Shown: piece by piece, positions 33,768 to 45,846 of the stretch | Position numbering within the stretch: position 1 is the first letter of the stretch | Layout of the letters: each line of letters opens with the position of its first letter | From: Teratosphaeria epicoccoides | Lineage: Eukaryota; Ascomycota; Dothideomycetes; Mycosphaerellales; Teratosphaeriaceae | Reading direction: 5' to 3' | NCBI GenBank assembly: GCA_021401465.1 | Contig: JADDMT010000049.1 | Span: 166,880-230,879, forward strand | Length of the DNA stretch: 64,000 nt | The notes under the pieces: generated by a model | The model's input: the letters and a program-made list of their open reading frames with translations, nothing else | The model's database searches: none | Told to the model about the DNA's origin: nothing | Position numbers and translations under genes: made by a program

Positions 33768-36358
33768 TCATTTGCTTGCATGGACCTTGCCGAAAGCAAC
33801 TGTAGACCCGCCAGCACGCAAAACTAGCACAGTATCGCCCGCCAAGGGTATGCCATCATCAGTCGCGAGCTGGATTCTGGCCCTCTGCCCGGCTTTGATA
33901 ACACGTGGCCGCCGTTTCAAAACCTCGCCTTGTCCATCCAACAGGCTGACAAGCTGTTTCACTTGACCAGCCACATGCAGCCTGCCAATATGTACATCGA
34001 CCGCCTGCGGCAAAAGGCTGTCCAGCGTCTCCACGACCGCCTCGAAAGCCTGGGTGACTGCTACCGCGCTGTCGCTACTGCACGCGATATCGCCGCTCCG
34101 AAGACTGTTCGGCTCGACATCGTCGGTCACCAGATGTAGTGTCGCAATCTCGCCAGCAATAGCCCACTCTCGTGCTTCTCCATGGACTTCAATGCCTTTG
34201 ACTGTAACGTTCTCGCCACTGGGCCGGATCGCGAGCGATTCACCCATCTGTACGTTGCCGGCTGAGATGAGACCGGCAATTGAGAGGGGATTTTGAATGC
34301 CACCGCGGAAGACATCGTTGATTTGTAGACGGAAGGGTTCCTTGCCTAGAGTGTCGATGTGCGGATCTGTTGGCACAGAGGACTCCAGTGCCTTCACCAG
34401 CGTGGGATACGCTGTGCTGATCCACGCAGTTGGTCCAGAGCTTGGAGGCATTTTCGCAACATTACCGCCGTCCAGCCCGCTACAGGGAACATAGCGGACA
34501 TTCTCATCTGCAAAGCCGGTTTCTTTGAGCAGTTTTGTGACTTGTAGCTTGACATTATCGAAGACCTCCTCACTCCAAGGCGCAGCAGCCGTTGTGTCAA
34601 GCTTGTTGACAGCGACCACGACATTCTTCAGTCCAGCAGCCTTTGCGAGCTGAATGTGCTCTCTCGTTTGGCCCTTCATACCGCTTTCGAGCTGGTTAAC
34701 ATCGACGACAAGGACAGCGATATCAGCCATGGACGCTCCTCCAAGCATAGCTGGGACAAAGTCTCTGTGACCAGGTGCATCAAGTATCGTGAAGTCGACA
34801 ACGTCGGTCGAGAAGGGATGTTGCGCTATGTCAATGGTGACACCTCTCTCGCGCTCATCAGAGCCAGAGTCCATGACCCATGCCAACGCGAAAGAAGCTT
34901 TGCCCATCTCAGAGGCCTGCTTTCGGTACCTGACACACGTCAGCATGCTACACGGTCTATGCCAGCCGTGGCGCTGATGGATCAAACACTCAAACACTAA
35001 CCTGTCGATGTCTCGTTGTGCCACGGCTCCCGTGTCTAACAGAAGTCGTCCCATCAAAGTGCTCTTGCCATGATCCACGTGGCCGATTACCACGAATGCG
35101 GCACTTGGTTTACTCGCCCGTTCTTGCCACATCTTGAGCACGTCAATGCCCTTGCTACGAATCCGAGGGGTCGCTGCTGGCGCAGCTCCTTCGAGCTGCA
35201 GAGCTTGAGTCTTTTTCACCAAATCATTAGAGTTTTGTGCTCCCTTTGCACTGCCTGTTAAGTAAGAGTTAGCCCTGCTTCGTTTTGCCACCAGCCCTCC
35301 CTTGCATCTCCTCAGTACCTCGGTCAGGCGGCTAAGTATCAAGGCGTTGTTCATTTCGACAGGCCTTTGCTGTGCTGTTGAGCTCGCATTACCACATCGT
35401 CTGGTGATGGTCCCTCGAATGGATCTTCCGCTTTGGACCCAAGTATATCTTTGAATGTGAACGGCGCAGCAGGAGATACTGAAGGCTTGCTTGCGGATAA
35501 GGTTTCGCCAAAGACAGTTGGAGATGCTCGAATGTCTAGTCTCTCCTCAAGGACCGCCGCAGGAGGTGGAGTTGGTTCCCTTGGTGGCGGTGTCGGGTCT
35601 CGCTTTCTTCTGATTGGATACTTCTTTGGCTCTAGTACTGGTGGCTTATTTTCCTTGACGTCTTTCGGTTTCGCCAGACGGTCCAGCGAATTTGAGGCAT
35701 TCTTGCTACGCGTGTTGTCTGTGACAGCTGCCTTCTTGCGCCGCTCTTCCGCCAGCTTTGCCAATTTTGAAGATCCGCCTAGTAGCCTGGGCCGTGGTGC
35801 TTGCTCAGTGGCGGGGTCCAAATGGCCCTGCATATGATCCGGTACCTTTGTCCATGGTACATCACGAAACCATTCTGCTGCTGACATTGGTGACATGATC
35901 GTCGCGTCTGGGGTCACCTATGTTAGAAGTAATTGAATTGGAACATTCTCACCGCCTGTCCTCCCCGGCCCCAAATTATGCACCCTGCCGCATGAAAGAC
36001 AAGAAATCCGCGCTGACTTACCTGCGTTTTGCGCACTTCGCTGTACAGCTTGGTCGAATCTATTTGCTGTTTTTGGCTTGTCTTTCTTGTTCGGGGGTGG
36101 TTGTGATTTTGGCGCTCGTGCGGTTTTGAGATATGTAACCGATTTGGCGACATTCCAGTAATAGTGCCAGAGCGCGTCTTCGATTTCTTGATCAGAGACC
36201 TGGATGGCGGCCTCCTCCAGTTCTGCTCGCACTACGGGTGTGAGAGTAGCGAAATTGGTTCGGTCCTCGGCAGAGTAGGACTCTTCGTCCTCCATGAAAT
36301 CATCTTCGCCGTCGTACAGATCATCCTCGTCGTAGTCGATATTCTTGTTTCGCTGCAT
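33768..36358 (-). CDS. HBS1: HBS1 ribosome-rescue GTPase
   Basis: Minus-strand exons: 36358-36022, 35907-35365, 35254-35002 and 34929-33768, giving 764 aa. The N-terminus is the HBS1_N domain (acidic start, ...DALWHYYWNVAKSVTYL), then a disordered Lys/Pro-rich linker, then the EF1A-like GTPase: G1 GHVDHGKST, ERERGVTIDIA, G3 DAPGHRDF and G4 NKLD, followed by two beta-barrel domains. With Dom34, HBS1 splits stalled ribosomes in no-go and non-stop decay. Intron 1 (114 nt) and intron 3 (72 nt, in frame) are GT-AG. The second junction has no GT donor in the right phase. The best fit is a GC-AG intron (35255-35364) joining QQHSKG to SAKGAQ. G1 has His where most HBS1 proteins have Ala. Confidence 0.88.
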
Positions 36359-36878
36359 TGTGTCGTCAAAAGTGTATCGATGTCAAGGAATGAGAAGAGC
36401 CACTCGAGATCTAAATAGGTAGGGTCATGTGCAATAAAGTGCGGGCCCCGCAGTTCGGCCGTGAACCGAAGGCACCTCCTGCCCCTTTCAGTCATCATTC
36501 GCCCGCATTTTCTAAGCTGCGATTGTGAGGGATGGACAAGGTGGAGTCTCACCCAGACGGCAGTCATTGGGAGTCGGTGCTCGACAGTCGTAGATGAGAT
36601 GTCTCACACACGTTGCGGCGCGCGTGCCTTCCATTTACGACAGTCAATTACGTCGGCATCTCCCAGGGAAAGCGCGTGTACCTTTCAGCATCATCAAGAC
36701 ATTGCCACGCACACATGCATCTCCTGCAAGACATTTCAGGCGTGAGGAAACCTGGTCTGCTACATCACCGGCATCATTTCGTGCACTCCACTGGATTTCC
36801 ATCTTCCGGCCCTTGATCCGGAATTCCTTAGAAGCTTTGATTCCACAGACCTCGCCTGACGAGAGCACTGCGGGAACG
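36359..36878. promoter_or_regulatory. Divergent promoter region, HBS1 / exonuclease-like
   Basis: 520 bp between outward-facing starts. The frame of the plus-strand gene stays open upstream to 36594, but the text there is not protein-like and is probably 5' UTR. Confidence 0.45.
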
Positions 36879-37835
36879 ATGTCATATCAGGCGCCCGCGA
36901 GGCAAGAGATCATGGTATTGCAAAGTATGCTCGGACTGACATCCGCCGGAAGCGCGCAGAAGGATTCAACTGATCCCGTGTTTGTCTGCATCGACTGCGA
37001 GGCCTTCGAGCATGATCAGAAGAAGATTACCGAAATCGGTGTCGCCGTTTTGGACAGTCGAGATGTCAGTGGTCTAGACCCAAATGACCGGAAGCAATGG
37101 TTTGAGAAAATTAAGTACGCACACTATCGGCCCCAGGAATATGCCAAGCTCGTCAACAAGCGTTTCATCCAAGGCTGTGCCGAGGGATTCAACTTTGGGA
37201 CTACAATCTGGGTGACGAGCGCAGACGTTCCAAAGGTCCTAAACAGGGTCTTCACGAGCCCGAGCCAGCTGGCGTATGCTGCCAAATTTGACTGCAATAT
37301 CACACCTGAAGCTCGCAACGTCGTGTTCGTCGGTCACGGAGCAAACAATGACGACCAGTATCTCCGGCGGCTCAACTTTTCTCTCAAGGCGGATGCAAAC
37401 ATATCACGGACGATGGACACTCAGAGGCTCGCAGGTGGCAGCAAGAAAAATGGTGTGGCCTTGTGGCGCGTTGCGCGTAGCCTGGATCTGGCTCCTGTCA
37501 ACCTACACAACGCAGGGAATGACGCAGCATACACTTTGCAAGCTCTCGTTGCGATAGCTCTGAAAGAACATGCGTCATCGAATAGCACTCTCGTGGACTT
37601 GGCAAGGTACACGGGTAGGGCGGCCAAAAACCCGGGGACTCGCAACGCCGTGGTAGCACCCCAGACTTGGGGAGGTACCGCGAATCCACCGGCAAGCACA
37701 ACTGCACAGAAGAAATTGATTGCCAGCACTGCTCCTGCACCTAACCGTGAGCGTCGAGTTGTCACCAGAGACGAGCGCAAACGGCACAAGAGAGAATTTC
37801 GAGATCAAGCATCTTCTAAGGCAAGCGAGCCATGA
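36879..37835 (+). CDS. DEDD exonuclease-like protein (Gfd2/YDR514C type)
   Basis: Intronless, 318 aa from ATG 36879 (MSYQAPARQ). It has an RNase H-like 3'-5' exonuclease fold with motifs in order: Exo I FVCIDCEAFE, Exo II FVGHGANNDDQYL, Exo III HNAGNDAAYT with the H-x4-D spacing of DEDDh enzymes. A basic C-terminal tail (ERRVVTRDERKRHKREF) may bind nucleic acid or act as a nuclear signal. The fungal Gfd2/YDR514C-like family is poorly characterised and linked by genetics to mRNA export. All metal-ligand positions look intact, so an active nuclease is plausible. The longer frame from 36594 adds text without conserved features. Confidence 0.75.
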   Translation: MSYQAPARQEIMVLQSMLGLTSAGSAQKDSTDPVFVCIDCEAFEHDQKKITEIGVAVLDSRDVSGLDPNDRKQWFEKIKYAHYRPQEYAKLVNKRFIQGCAEGFNFGTTIWVTSADVPKVLNRVFTSPSQLAYAAKFDCNITPEARNVVFVGHGANNDDQYLRRLNFSLKADANISRTMDTQRLAGGSKKNGVALWRVARSLDLAPVNLHNAGNDAAYTLQALVAIALKEHASSNSTLVDLARYTGRAAKNPGTRNAVVAPQTWGGTANPPASTTAQKKLIASTAPAPNRERRVVTRDERKRHKREFRDQASSKASEP

Positions 37836-39068
37836 GGTAGGCCTTGGGTCGTGGATTTTCACCTGCGATGCTAGCCGTCAAGCGGTCGACAGCTAGACCC
37901 CTCGTTCGACCGAGCAACCGAGATTTCGAGCAGCCAACGCCATCATCGGTCGGCCTTCAGTATCACAAGCAGTCTATCGTGCCGAGAAGCAGTCGACCAC
38001 GCCAAATAGTCAACCACATTACACAACCAAGCGTTTGACGGACTATTTGGGGTACCTCGCGATAGCCCTTGCGGGCGCACCTCCGAGTCAGTAACACGCG
38101 AACGCCTTCGAGTTGACACCTTTGAAGGATATCAGCTTGTGCAGCGGTAGCGACAACATCTGGGGCTGGTCGCTTCGGCATCTGCCAGACACAGAGCTGG
38201 ATCGCCGGCGATCTCAATTGCAGATGGTGGAGGTACTTGAACTGCTTTATTGGGTTATTGGTAAAGTGTTTGGCTTAGACGACAGCTTCCAGACAATCAT
38301 GTACAGCCGATATGTGTAGTCAGTCCATAATTGCCCAGTCAATTGTTCCGACTTCGACGTCATCATCGACACCCGACTTTTCGTTCCTTTCCTGCAATGT
38401 CCTTTCGGCAGGAGTGCATGGCCTGGAACGCTCTGCTTTGACACCAAAGCACTTGTAGACTTCTGATCATCCGACACGTCGAACAGTGGTTAAGTCAACT
38501 CATTGTGGCGGTGGAGGTGGCGGTGAAGCGCAACAGCTGACAGACGAGTCCGTCGTGATTACAACGCGTTTCATGTGTTGGGCCCTGATGAAGTTGTCAA
38601 TTCGTCTTCATGACTCCGTGCCAATAAACAACGGCCAATCCACGGACCAAGCTTCAAACGCTCCGTCATTGTCAGTTTCGAGCGTTGCAGCGGTCGTATA
38701 GCCGGAGGGGCTGGAAGCTAAACGCCTCACCGCCTAGTGGTGCATTAGCGAATAACGCACCGCACATATCAGATTCTCAAAGTCTTAAGCTATTTCCCTC
38801 TTCTTGCCATTGCAAACATCGGGCGGGAGGATTTTTGTTTCAGGCTGACGGTCATGCTGGAAAGTTGACGCACTACTCATGGTTGTCTTTGGGTTTGGTT
38901 TCAAGGTTACACAGTCAGGGTACACCCTGAAGACGTTAGCTCCTCCAGGACCAAGCTCGGCCAATCTACCGTCTCTGGGAAATGATAGCGAGAAGACAAA
39001 CGAGTCGCGACGAAGGCACGAAGAAGAAGAATTAAGCACTGCGAAATCGACCGAGATTGGACAGAGCG
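37836..39068. other. Intergenic, no recognised gene
   Basis: 1.2 kb of ordinary composition upstream of the MFS gene. Only short frames without motifs. Confidence 0.4.
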
Positions 39069-41554
39069 ATGAGTCAGGTCATAGCCGGCGACGTCGCTCA
39101 CCAGTCGTACGCCGACAGGCTACCTATCGATCAAATCCCTACGGAACTAGGGGACCAAAACGACACAATTCCTAACGCATCTCTAGATGCAGAGAAGGAG
39201 TTTGAAGTAGCCTTCGATGGCGACGCGGATCCCTACAGCCCCAAGAATAGATCGTTATGGCGCAAATGGGCCGTAGTTCTCATCCTGGCCGGCTCGTCCC
39301 TGTGCGTCACCTGTGCATCTGCGCTTTACACCAGCACATATGCGCAGCTCGAAGTCGACTTTCAAGTCAGTCGGGAAGATGCGACGGTCGGTCTGACGAG
39401 CTTCATCTGTGGCCTGGGCCTTGGACCCATGTTTCTTTCGCCACTCTCCGAATTCTACGGCCGGCGCATAGTTTACCTGGGTGCATTTGGAATGTATTTC
39501 ATCTGGCTTATTGCCTGCGCTGTGGCAAACAACATTGCGACGATGCTTGTTGTCCGCTTCTTCGACGGCTTGGCAGGATCTGCCTTCTTGAGCGTCGCCG
39601 GTGGGACCGTAGGCGACATGTTCGCTAAGAACGAGCTGTCGTTGCCCATGATCGTGTACACCGCAAGTCCGTTTCTCGGACCTGAAATTGGTCCAGTCGT
39701 TGGAGGTGAGGTCGCGCTTCGAGCCCTGTATGTTTTGTACATCAATCGCATCCTCGCGAGTAATCAACCATGCTATAGAGTGAAAAGCAGGGTGAGTTGC
39801 GCATAATTTCTGACAATCTTCTGCAGGCTTCATCAATCAATTCACCGACTGGCGCTGGTCGTTTTGGGTACTAGTCATATGGGCTGGTTTCATGTGGTGC
39901 CTGATCTTCTTCTTCGTGCCGGAGACCTACGCACCTGTTTTGTTGCGGCGCAAAGCTGTCAAGCTGCGGCAAGTCACTGGTGACGGCCGATGGCAGGCAC
40001 CAATCGAACGCATATCCAAGTCGGTGACCAAGACATTGCTCTGGAGTTGCATTCGACCTTTCCAGCTCCTGTTGTTGGAGCCAATGTGCCTGAATCTGTG
40101 TTTGCTATCCGCAATCCTTTTGGGCATCCTATACCTGTTCTTCGGAGTACAGATACCGACCCAATCGCGTTGCTTCCCGGTATTGCTAACCAAGCATTCA
40201 GGCTTTCCCATTTGTGTTCGAGAACAACCACGGTTTCAACCAGTGGCAAACAGGCTTGACCTTTCTCGGAATTATGGTTGGCATGCTCATCGGCGTCAAT
40301 CTGGACCCCATGTGGCGAAGGAACTGTATAAGCGATGTCTTTGCAGGTGTCGACTCTTGGCAAGCGCTAATGCAGCAGCAGATGATCGACTCGTGCGCAA
40401 CAATAGCGGTGTATCAGAGCCTGAACTCAGACTTCCGTCAACTATACTGTGCGTCTTATCGCGTGACCAGACACGGATGTAAGTCTTGCTGACTTGCATG
40501 ATCAGTGGTGCAATGCTTGTCCCCGTGAGTCTGTTTGGATTTGGATGGTAAGTGAGCCTACTTGGCACTTCACGAATAGCGGTGATTCCATCAGTCAAGC
40601 GGCTTACGTGCCCATGGACAAGCTGATCTTGTTGTCATGAGGCTCTCAAGCATATCAAGCACATATACGCGGCACCACCCAATTAACTGGCGGAAGCATC
40701 CGGTCGCACGATCTGGAGCATTCAACTAAGTTGATTGTCAAATGTCTCTCACTTGTACTGCCTGGAGTCAATGACCTGCGGCCCCAACAGTAGTAGTGCC
40801 ACGACTGATTGACTGACGGAATCACTGACAAATACTTGAGTGTTCCATCTGGAAACACCAGATCAACCACGAGATGCTGATGCAAAGGTTATGCAGGACC
40901 ACTTTCTCCTGGTACGTTCTTCTGCGTGATAGCGTCTTGGATGATCGTGGTGATGCGACTTTGCTTACTGACTGCTAGGGTTCATTGGATCGTTCCAAGT
41001 ATGTTCCCAGGTGCAATGATACACCCGCAGTGCCGATCACTGTGGGCGAGTGATGCTGATGAGAGCACAGTAATCTTCAGCGGACTTTTTGGCCTTGGCG
41101 TTATCATGTCTTTTGGAGGAATCTTCACCTTTCTCGTCGAATGCTGTGAGTATTGTGAGGTGGTAGCACGCATTGATTACACCCGAGGTGGCGCCTGACA
41201 TGGTGCAGATCCACTCTATGCGGCGAGTGCCTTGGCTGCAAATTCCTTCGCTCGATCAAGCTTCGCAGCTGCGTTTCCCCTGTGAGCATATAAATAAGCA
41301 CGGAGCGCGAGGAAGCTCGTACTGACGGATCTCTGGTGCCAGATTCGGGATCCAGCTATACCAGACCCTCGGCGATCAGTGGGCCAGCTCGCTGCTTGCG
41401 TTCATCGCTTTGGCCATGGTGCCGTTCCGTACCTCATGCATGCCGGTGTTCAGTACCATGAAACCAGCGCTGATCAATGCATACAGCGATCCTGTTCTTC
41501 AGGTTCGGTAAGCGTCTGAGGGGCCACTCTCGCTTTGCACAAGCTTCTTCCTGA
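39069..41554 (+). CDS. MFS transporter, DHA1 drug:H+ antiporter type
   Basis: Ten exons by my reading: 39069-39705, 39827-40146, 40202-40325, 40376-40448, 40506-40547, 40979-40998, 41071-41145, 41209-41281, 41343-41428 and 41487-41554. All introns are GT-AG and all phases fit, giving 505 aa, the usual length. Family landmarks: a soluble acidic N-terminus, LSPLSEFYGRRIVYL (loop 2-3 signature), FFDGLAGSAFLSVAGG, GPEIGPVVGGFINQ, WRWSFWV, and the C-terminal YAASALAANSFARSSFAAAFPLFGIQLY typical of fungal polyamine/multidrug DHA1 proteins. It is predicted to be a 12-helix plasma-membrane exporter; the substrate is unknown. Two oddities are a 431-nt intron (40548-40978) and the 20-nt exon after it. 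Acceptor choice at 40375 or 40378 is ambiguous by one codon. Confidence 0.85.
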
Positions 41555-42955
41555 AAACAGTAGCAGGACAGCTACCTCCAGGATGGCCTGCTACGGGACA
41601 GGAACTGAAGGTAGGAGTCGAGGCGGCTTCACACCTGGGTAATTCCGAATGAACGGTGGACCCACCGGCAAAACGGTCAGGGCATTCTCCTCCACGTTCC
41701 TCTCCATATAGTGGCTGCTCCAATCGTTGGCTGGCGCGCGCCCCTGCCACGTGACACCACGCATGCTAGTGACGCCGTGATGCGCGTCTCAGGTGGAAGA
41801 TCTTGGTGCTGCGGCGCATGGGGCCAGCGAGATCCCAGATGTGGTGGAGCCTCTGTCGCTGCTTTGGGAAGCGATGCCAGGAAGGACTAGCGGTGACAGG
41901 CGGCAGACAGGTAACATGAGCTGCATGGATACACTTTCAGAGTGTCATGACCGGCGACTCTGTAAACTTTGCGGCCATCGTGATGTGGCGAAGGCAAGGA
42001 GAAGCAGAGCCATCCGTTTGAGACCCTGGTCAGCGCCGAGCGGGATCCTCCTTCCCGTCCGTGCTTCCGTGCCGCTCGACATTAGCCCTCTGCGAAAGGT
42101 GCCCTTGGTGCCCCGCGACGCCATGTGCTGTTCCAGTTTCACGGGGAAGTTGAGGTATAGCATAGTCAGTCAGAGCCAGTGGGTTGGTCTCGCGTGCCCT
42201 GTCGCGAACCCAATAATAAGACGGCGCGCAAGTCATACAACCGCGCGTTGCGCATGTGCAATTTGTGGGCTGGCGAACCTCAGGTGCTTGTGGGTGCACC
42301 CTGGCTCGTTGTCGTCAGGGCCTGTGCAGGGTGACTTGAAGTGCCGCCAGGATGGTAGTGAGGACTGAATCGCAGTGGAAGCGAAGGTAGTACAAGACAT
42401 ACGAGGCGCGTCTTCTGGGTTTCCAATGCGCCTCCTTCGTACACGTTGACTACTCCAGAGCACCACGGAAGCGTCCCATTCCTCGCTGTCGGACGGATTG
42501 CATCCGCCTGCGTGCACAGCTGCTGTTCTTGTTGGGACGGTGCGGGTTGCACTGCGAGGCACAGTGCAGTACTGTAGGTCCCGTTCTGGGACAGACTTAG
42601 CGAGGCAGGCGCGGAGCACTGCGACACAAGGCTCGTGGCCAGAGGAGCTGCTGCTGCAAGAGTTGTCTGGGTCGGCGTCGTTGGGTGCACGATTTCATTG
42701 GGGGTTGTGACACGGCATAATCTTTGCGCACGCCGGGCACGCGTGATCGCGAGGCAGTGGGGGCATCTTCTGTGCTTCCACGCTGCCAAGTGGTTGGCTC
42801 ACTGTTGCTATTCCAGCGTGGCGGCTGCCACTGGATCGAGGAATCATCACCGGATAGCCGCAGACGCAACGTGCGCATAGCGCTCGGCTGGCCTGTGCTT
42901 GCGCTCAGTGCTCCAGGGCAGGTGGTACTGGCAGCGAAGCAGCGGAGCAATTAAT
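41555..42955. other. Intergenic / probable long 5' leader of acuK
   Basis: 1.4 kb without a recognisable gene between two plus-strand genes. The in-frame text just upstream of 42956 is not conserved-looking. It probably contains the MFS 3' UTR and the acuK promoter. Confidence 0.4.
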
Positions 42956-45124
42956 ATGTCGCCCGAGCCCGAAGATGGGTCGCGCTCTTCAGAACCTGGC
43001 ATCGAGCAGGAGTCAGGCACCATGCCACATGAGAAGGCCGAACGCGCTTCCACCGAAGAGAAGTCACCAGCTCGAAGCACCAACAGCAATGCCACCGGTA
43101 ATGGTCAGACCGCCAAAAGCAATGCGAAGGATCCCAATCGACCTCGGAGGAAGAAGGCACGCAGAGCATGTTTTGCATGTCAACGGGCGCATTTGACATG
43201 TGGTAAGCATTCCGCCAAAATCCACCCTGGCGTAGATCATTATGGTGGCGATGGTAACATTTCACTGACAAACATCTACAGGCGACGAACGACCCTGTCT
43301 AAGATGCATCAAGCGCGGGTTGCAAGATCAATGCCACGACGGCGTCCGCAAGAAGGCCAAGTACCTTCACGATGCTCCATCCGACGCGCTCCTTCCCGGC
43401 TTCGCTGGCAGCTACCATCAAAACGGTGCTCATAATATGCCTGCCATACCAGGTGCCTCTGTCGCCAGCAACAACATGCCAACATCACAGCCGGGCAACT
43501 ACTTCCCGCAGAATGCGCAGGCAAACTTTTCGCAATACGGGCCCAACACCCGACCTGGACACATGGGCGGCGCACCGATGGATAGAAACAACCTCGAATT
43601 CAACGCCCAGAGTGCTAGCACTCCCACGCATTACCAGTCAACGCCAAGCCAGCAGGTGTCTCCCGAGCAGGACATTGTGAACAATGTGGGTTCTTCGAGT
43701 ACTATTCACCAAGGTGGAAACGGGTCATTCGATTCAGCTTTCGTCGATCCGAACGATCCATCATTATTCAACTTCAACATATCAGACCTCAACTTTGGTA
43801 ATCACTACGGTGCATTGGAATTCGGCATGCTCGGGCACATGTCGTCTGGAGCTGTTGGCACCCCAGAAGGAGATGCCATGTTGAGTCAGTCAAACAATGG
43901 TACGATGTCTTTCGACGGGTCGCCCGGCTTCCAAGGCCCCTATGGTTTTAATCCGTCCTTTTCGAACTGGCACGATCTGTCTAGACAGGGGAGCTCAAGC
44001 AATCTTTGGGCATCATCCACAGGGAGTGGCATGGACGCATATGCCATCGGTGACCACAGCCATCTCGGTCAAAGCCCACATTCAGACAATCTGAACCCTT
44101 ATGGCATGTCGCCCGAGACACAATTCGCTCAACCAGATCAGCAGCAGCTGCTGCGGCAGAGCATTTCGCAAGCTCAACAGCAACAGCCCAAACAGAGCGC
44201 CTTTCCAAGCAACAACATGGACCACGCCCGCAAGCGGCGTCGTGATACAGCGTCGATCTACACGTCAGTGCAGGCGCCCTATTCGTATACGCAAGGCTTT
44301 CACGCCCTCACAGCGTTCCTGAACAAGCGTTTCCCGCGAGACAAGGTGCTGCGTGTTGCAAGATCACTGGCGACTATTCGCCCTTCTTTCATCTCTTGCA
44401 ATCAGAATCTGAACCATGATGACTTGATCTTCATGGAAAAGTGTTTTCAACGCACGCTATGTGAGTACGAGGACTTCATGGCTGCTTATGGAACGCCGAC
44501 CGTCATTTGTCGCCGAACAGGTGAGATCGCGGCTGTCAACAAAGAATTCTCGCTTGTCACCGGCTGGCGCAGAGACGTCTTACTTGGCAAAGAGCCGAAC
44601 CTGAACGTCAATACCGGTGGGTCCAACCACATTGCCGGAAGTCAGACCGGCACCAGCTCGCGTGGCGCTCCCACACCACGCCTCTCCAATGCGGAGGTGG
44701 ACACGGGGCGGCCGCAGCCTGTGTTCCTGGCGGAGCTCCTTGATGAGGACAGCGTGGTTAATTTCTACGAGGACTTTGCCAATCTTGCATTCGGTGCCTC
44801 CAACTCTTCGATCATTGGGGCACATTGCTCTCTGTTGAAGTACAGGACGAAAGACGATCCTGGATGGGGACCCAATGATCACCTCACTGATGACGGCAAG
44901 CGGATCAAGCCCGATACTAGGATTAAGACCGAGCCATTGATCAGGGGCCATGACGGCATGAACGCGCTCGGGGAGCGTGATGGCAGGGTGGACTGTACGA
45001 TGTGCTTCACGGTGAAACGGGATGTATTCGATATCCCGATGCTCATTGTCATGAACGTAAGTCTGGCTGGGTCGATCTTGCATGTTGCTTGTGCTGACAC
45101 GTTCAGTTCTTACCGTGCATATGA
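42956..45124 (+). CDS. acuK: Transcription activator of gluconeogenesis AcuK/ERT1
   Basis: Three exons: 42956-43202, 43282-45056 and 45107-45124, with 79- and 50-nt introns; 679 aa. The Zn2Cys6 cluster spans intron 1: RRACFACQRAHLTCG / DERPCLRCIKRG...C, six Cys with basic flanks, and RKKAKYLHDAP follows. A Gln/Asn/Ser-rich middle leads to a PAS-like domain (FMAAYGTPTVICRRTGEIAAVNKEFSLVTGW). The last exon codes only FLPCI plus stop, giving the NFLPCI C-terminus I recall for AcuK. In Aspergillus, AcuK (with AcuM) activates gluconeogenesis and iron-linked genes; ERT1 is the yeast relative. Naming is supported by the whole-length pattern. Confidence 0.92.
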
Positions 45125-45846
45125 CCGCGGCACGGTGGCGTTACTTAGGTCTGGAGTTGGAGCTTGTACGATGGCGGTGTAATCACAAATACCCGACCGC
45201 TGGCACGGAGAACGGGACGAACCAAGATAAAGAGAACAATTCTCAGATGGGGCGGTTGTTTGGTAATAGTCTCATTGTGAAGTGCGAAGCCAGGCGATAT
45301 GGCGCTTCGCAGCGATGCATAGATGAATCGTTTGATGGCAGTAATGGGGATGGTTTGTGCGACTAGGCGACCGAGCTACGGCTTTTGTAGCACTGGACAT
45401 TGCCCAATTACAAATCTGAGGTGCTTTGTGAGTCTAGCAGTCCGTGAATCCTCGGCCGGTGCTGGCAATGGGTGGTCAAGGCAAAGCGCAGCCACCGATT
45501 GAATGTCATTAGGTCGCAGCGTCAAAAAGGCGATCAGTGCAGCTACACAGAGCTGCTCGTGATACAGTGACCATTCGGCGTTGCCGTCGTGGCCACGGTC
45601 ATAGGAGGTATTGGCGTGTTGCCTCAGGCATAACAGATTTACACCTTACCTAAAAATAACACACCCCGCAACCGCATTGTACCTATTCGCCTTCCCTTTC
45701 GTTGAGTAACACACCATCATGCAACGACTCAAAGCAGCATCTCCCCCGGCCACACGTCCATTAAGACTTAGGCTTCATCAAGACCCACGGCCGCCTTGAG
45801 AGCCGCACAAGATTGTTCAACGCGGATTTAGGAAAGAGCAGCAGCG
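45125..45846. other. Intergenic, no recognised gene
   Basis: 0.7 kb between acuK and riboflavin kinase, both on the plus strand. The frame continuing past the acuK stop is intron-retention read-through and not a gene. Confidence 0.4.

Noticed and set aside
42280..42789. Minus-strand 169-codon frame upstream of acuK
   Set aside because: Low-complexity Ala/Ser/Gln text without a domain. It sits in the likely acuK leader on the opposite strand.
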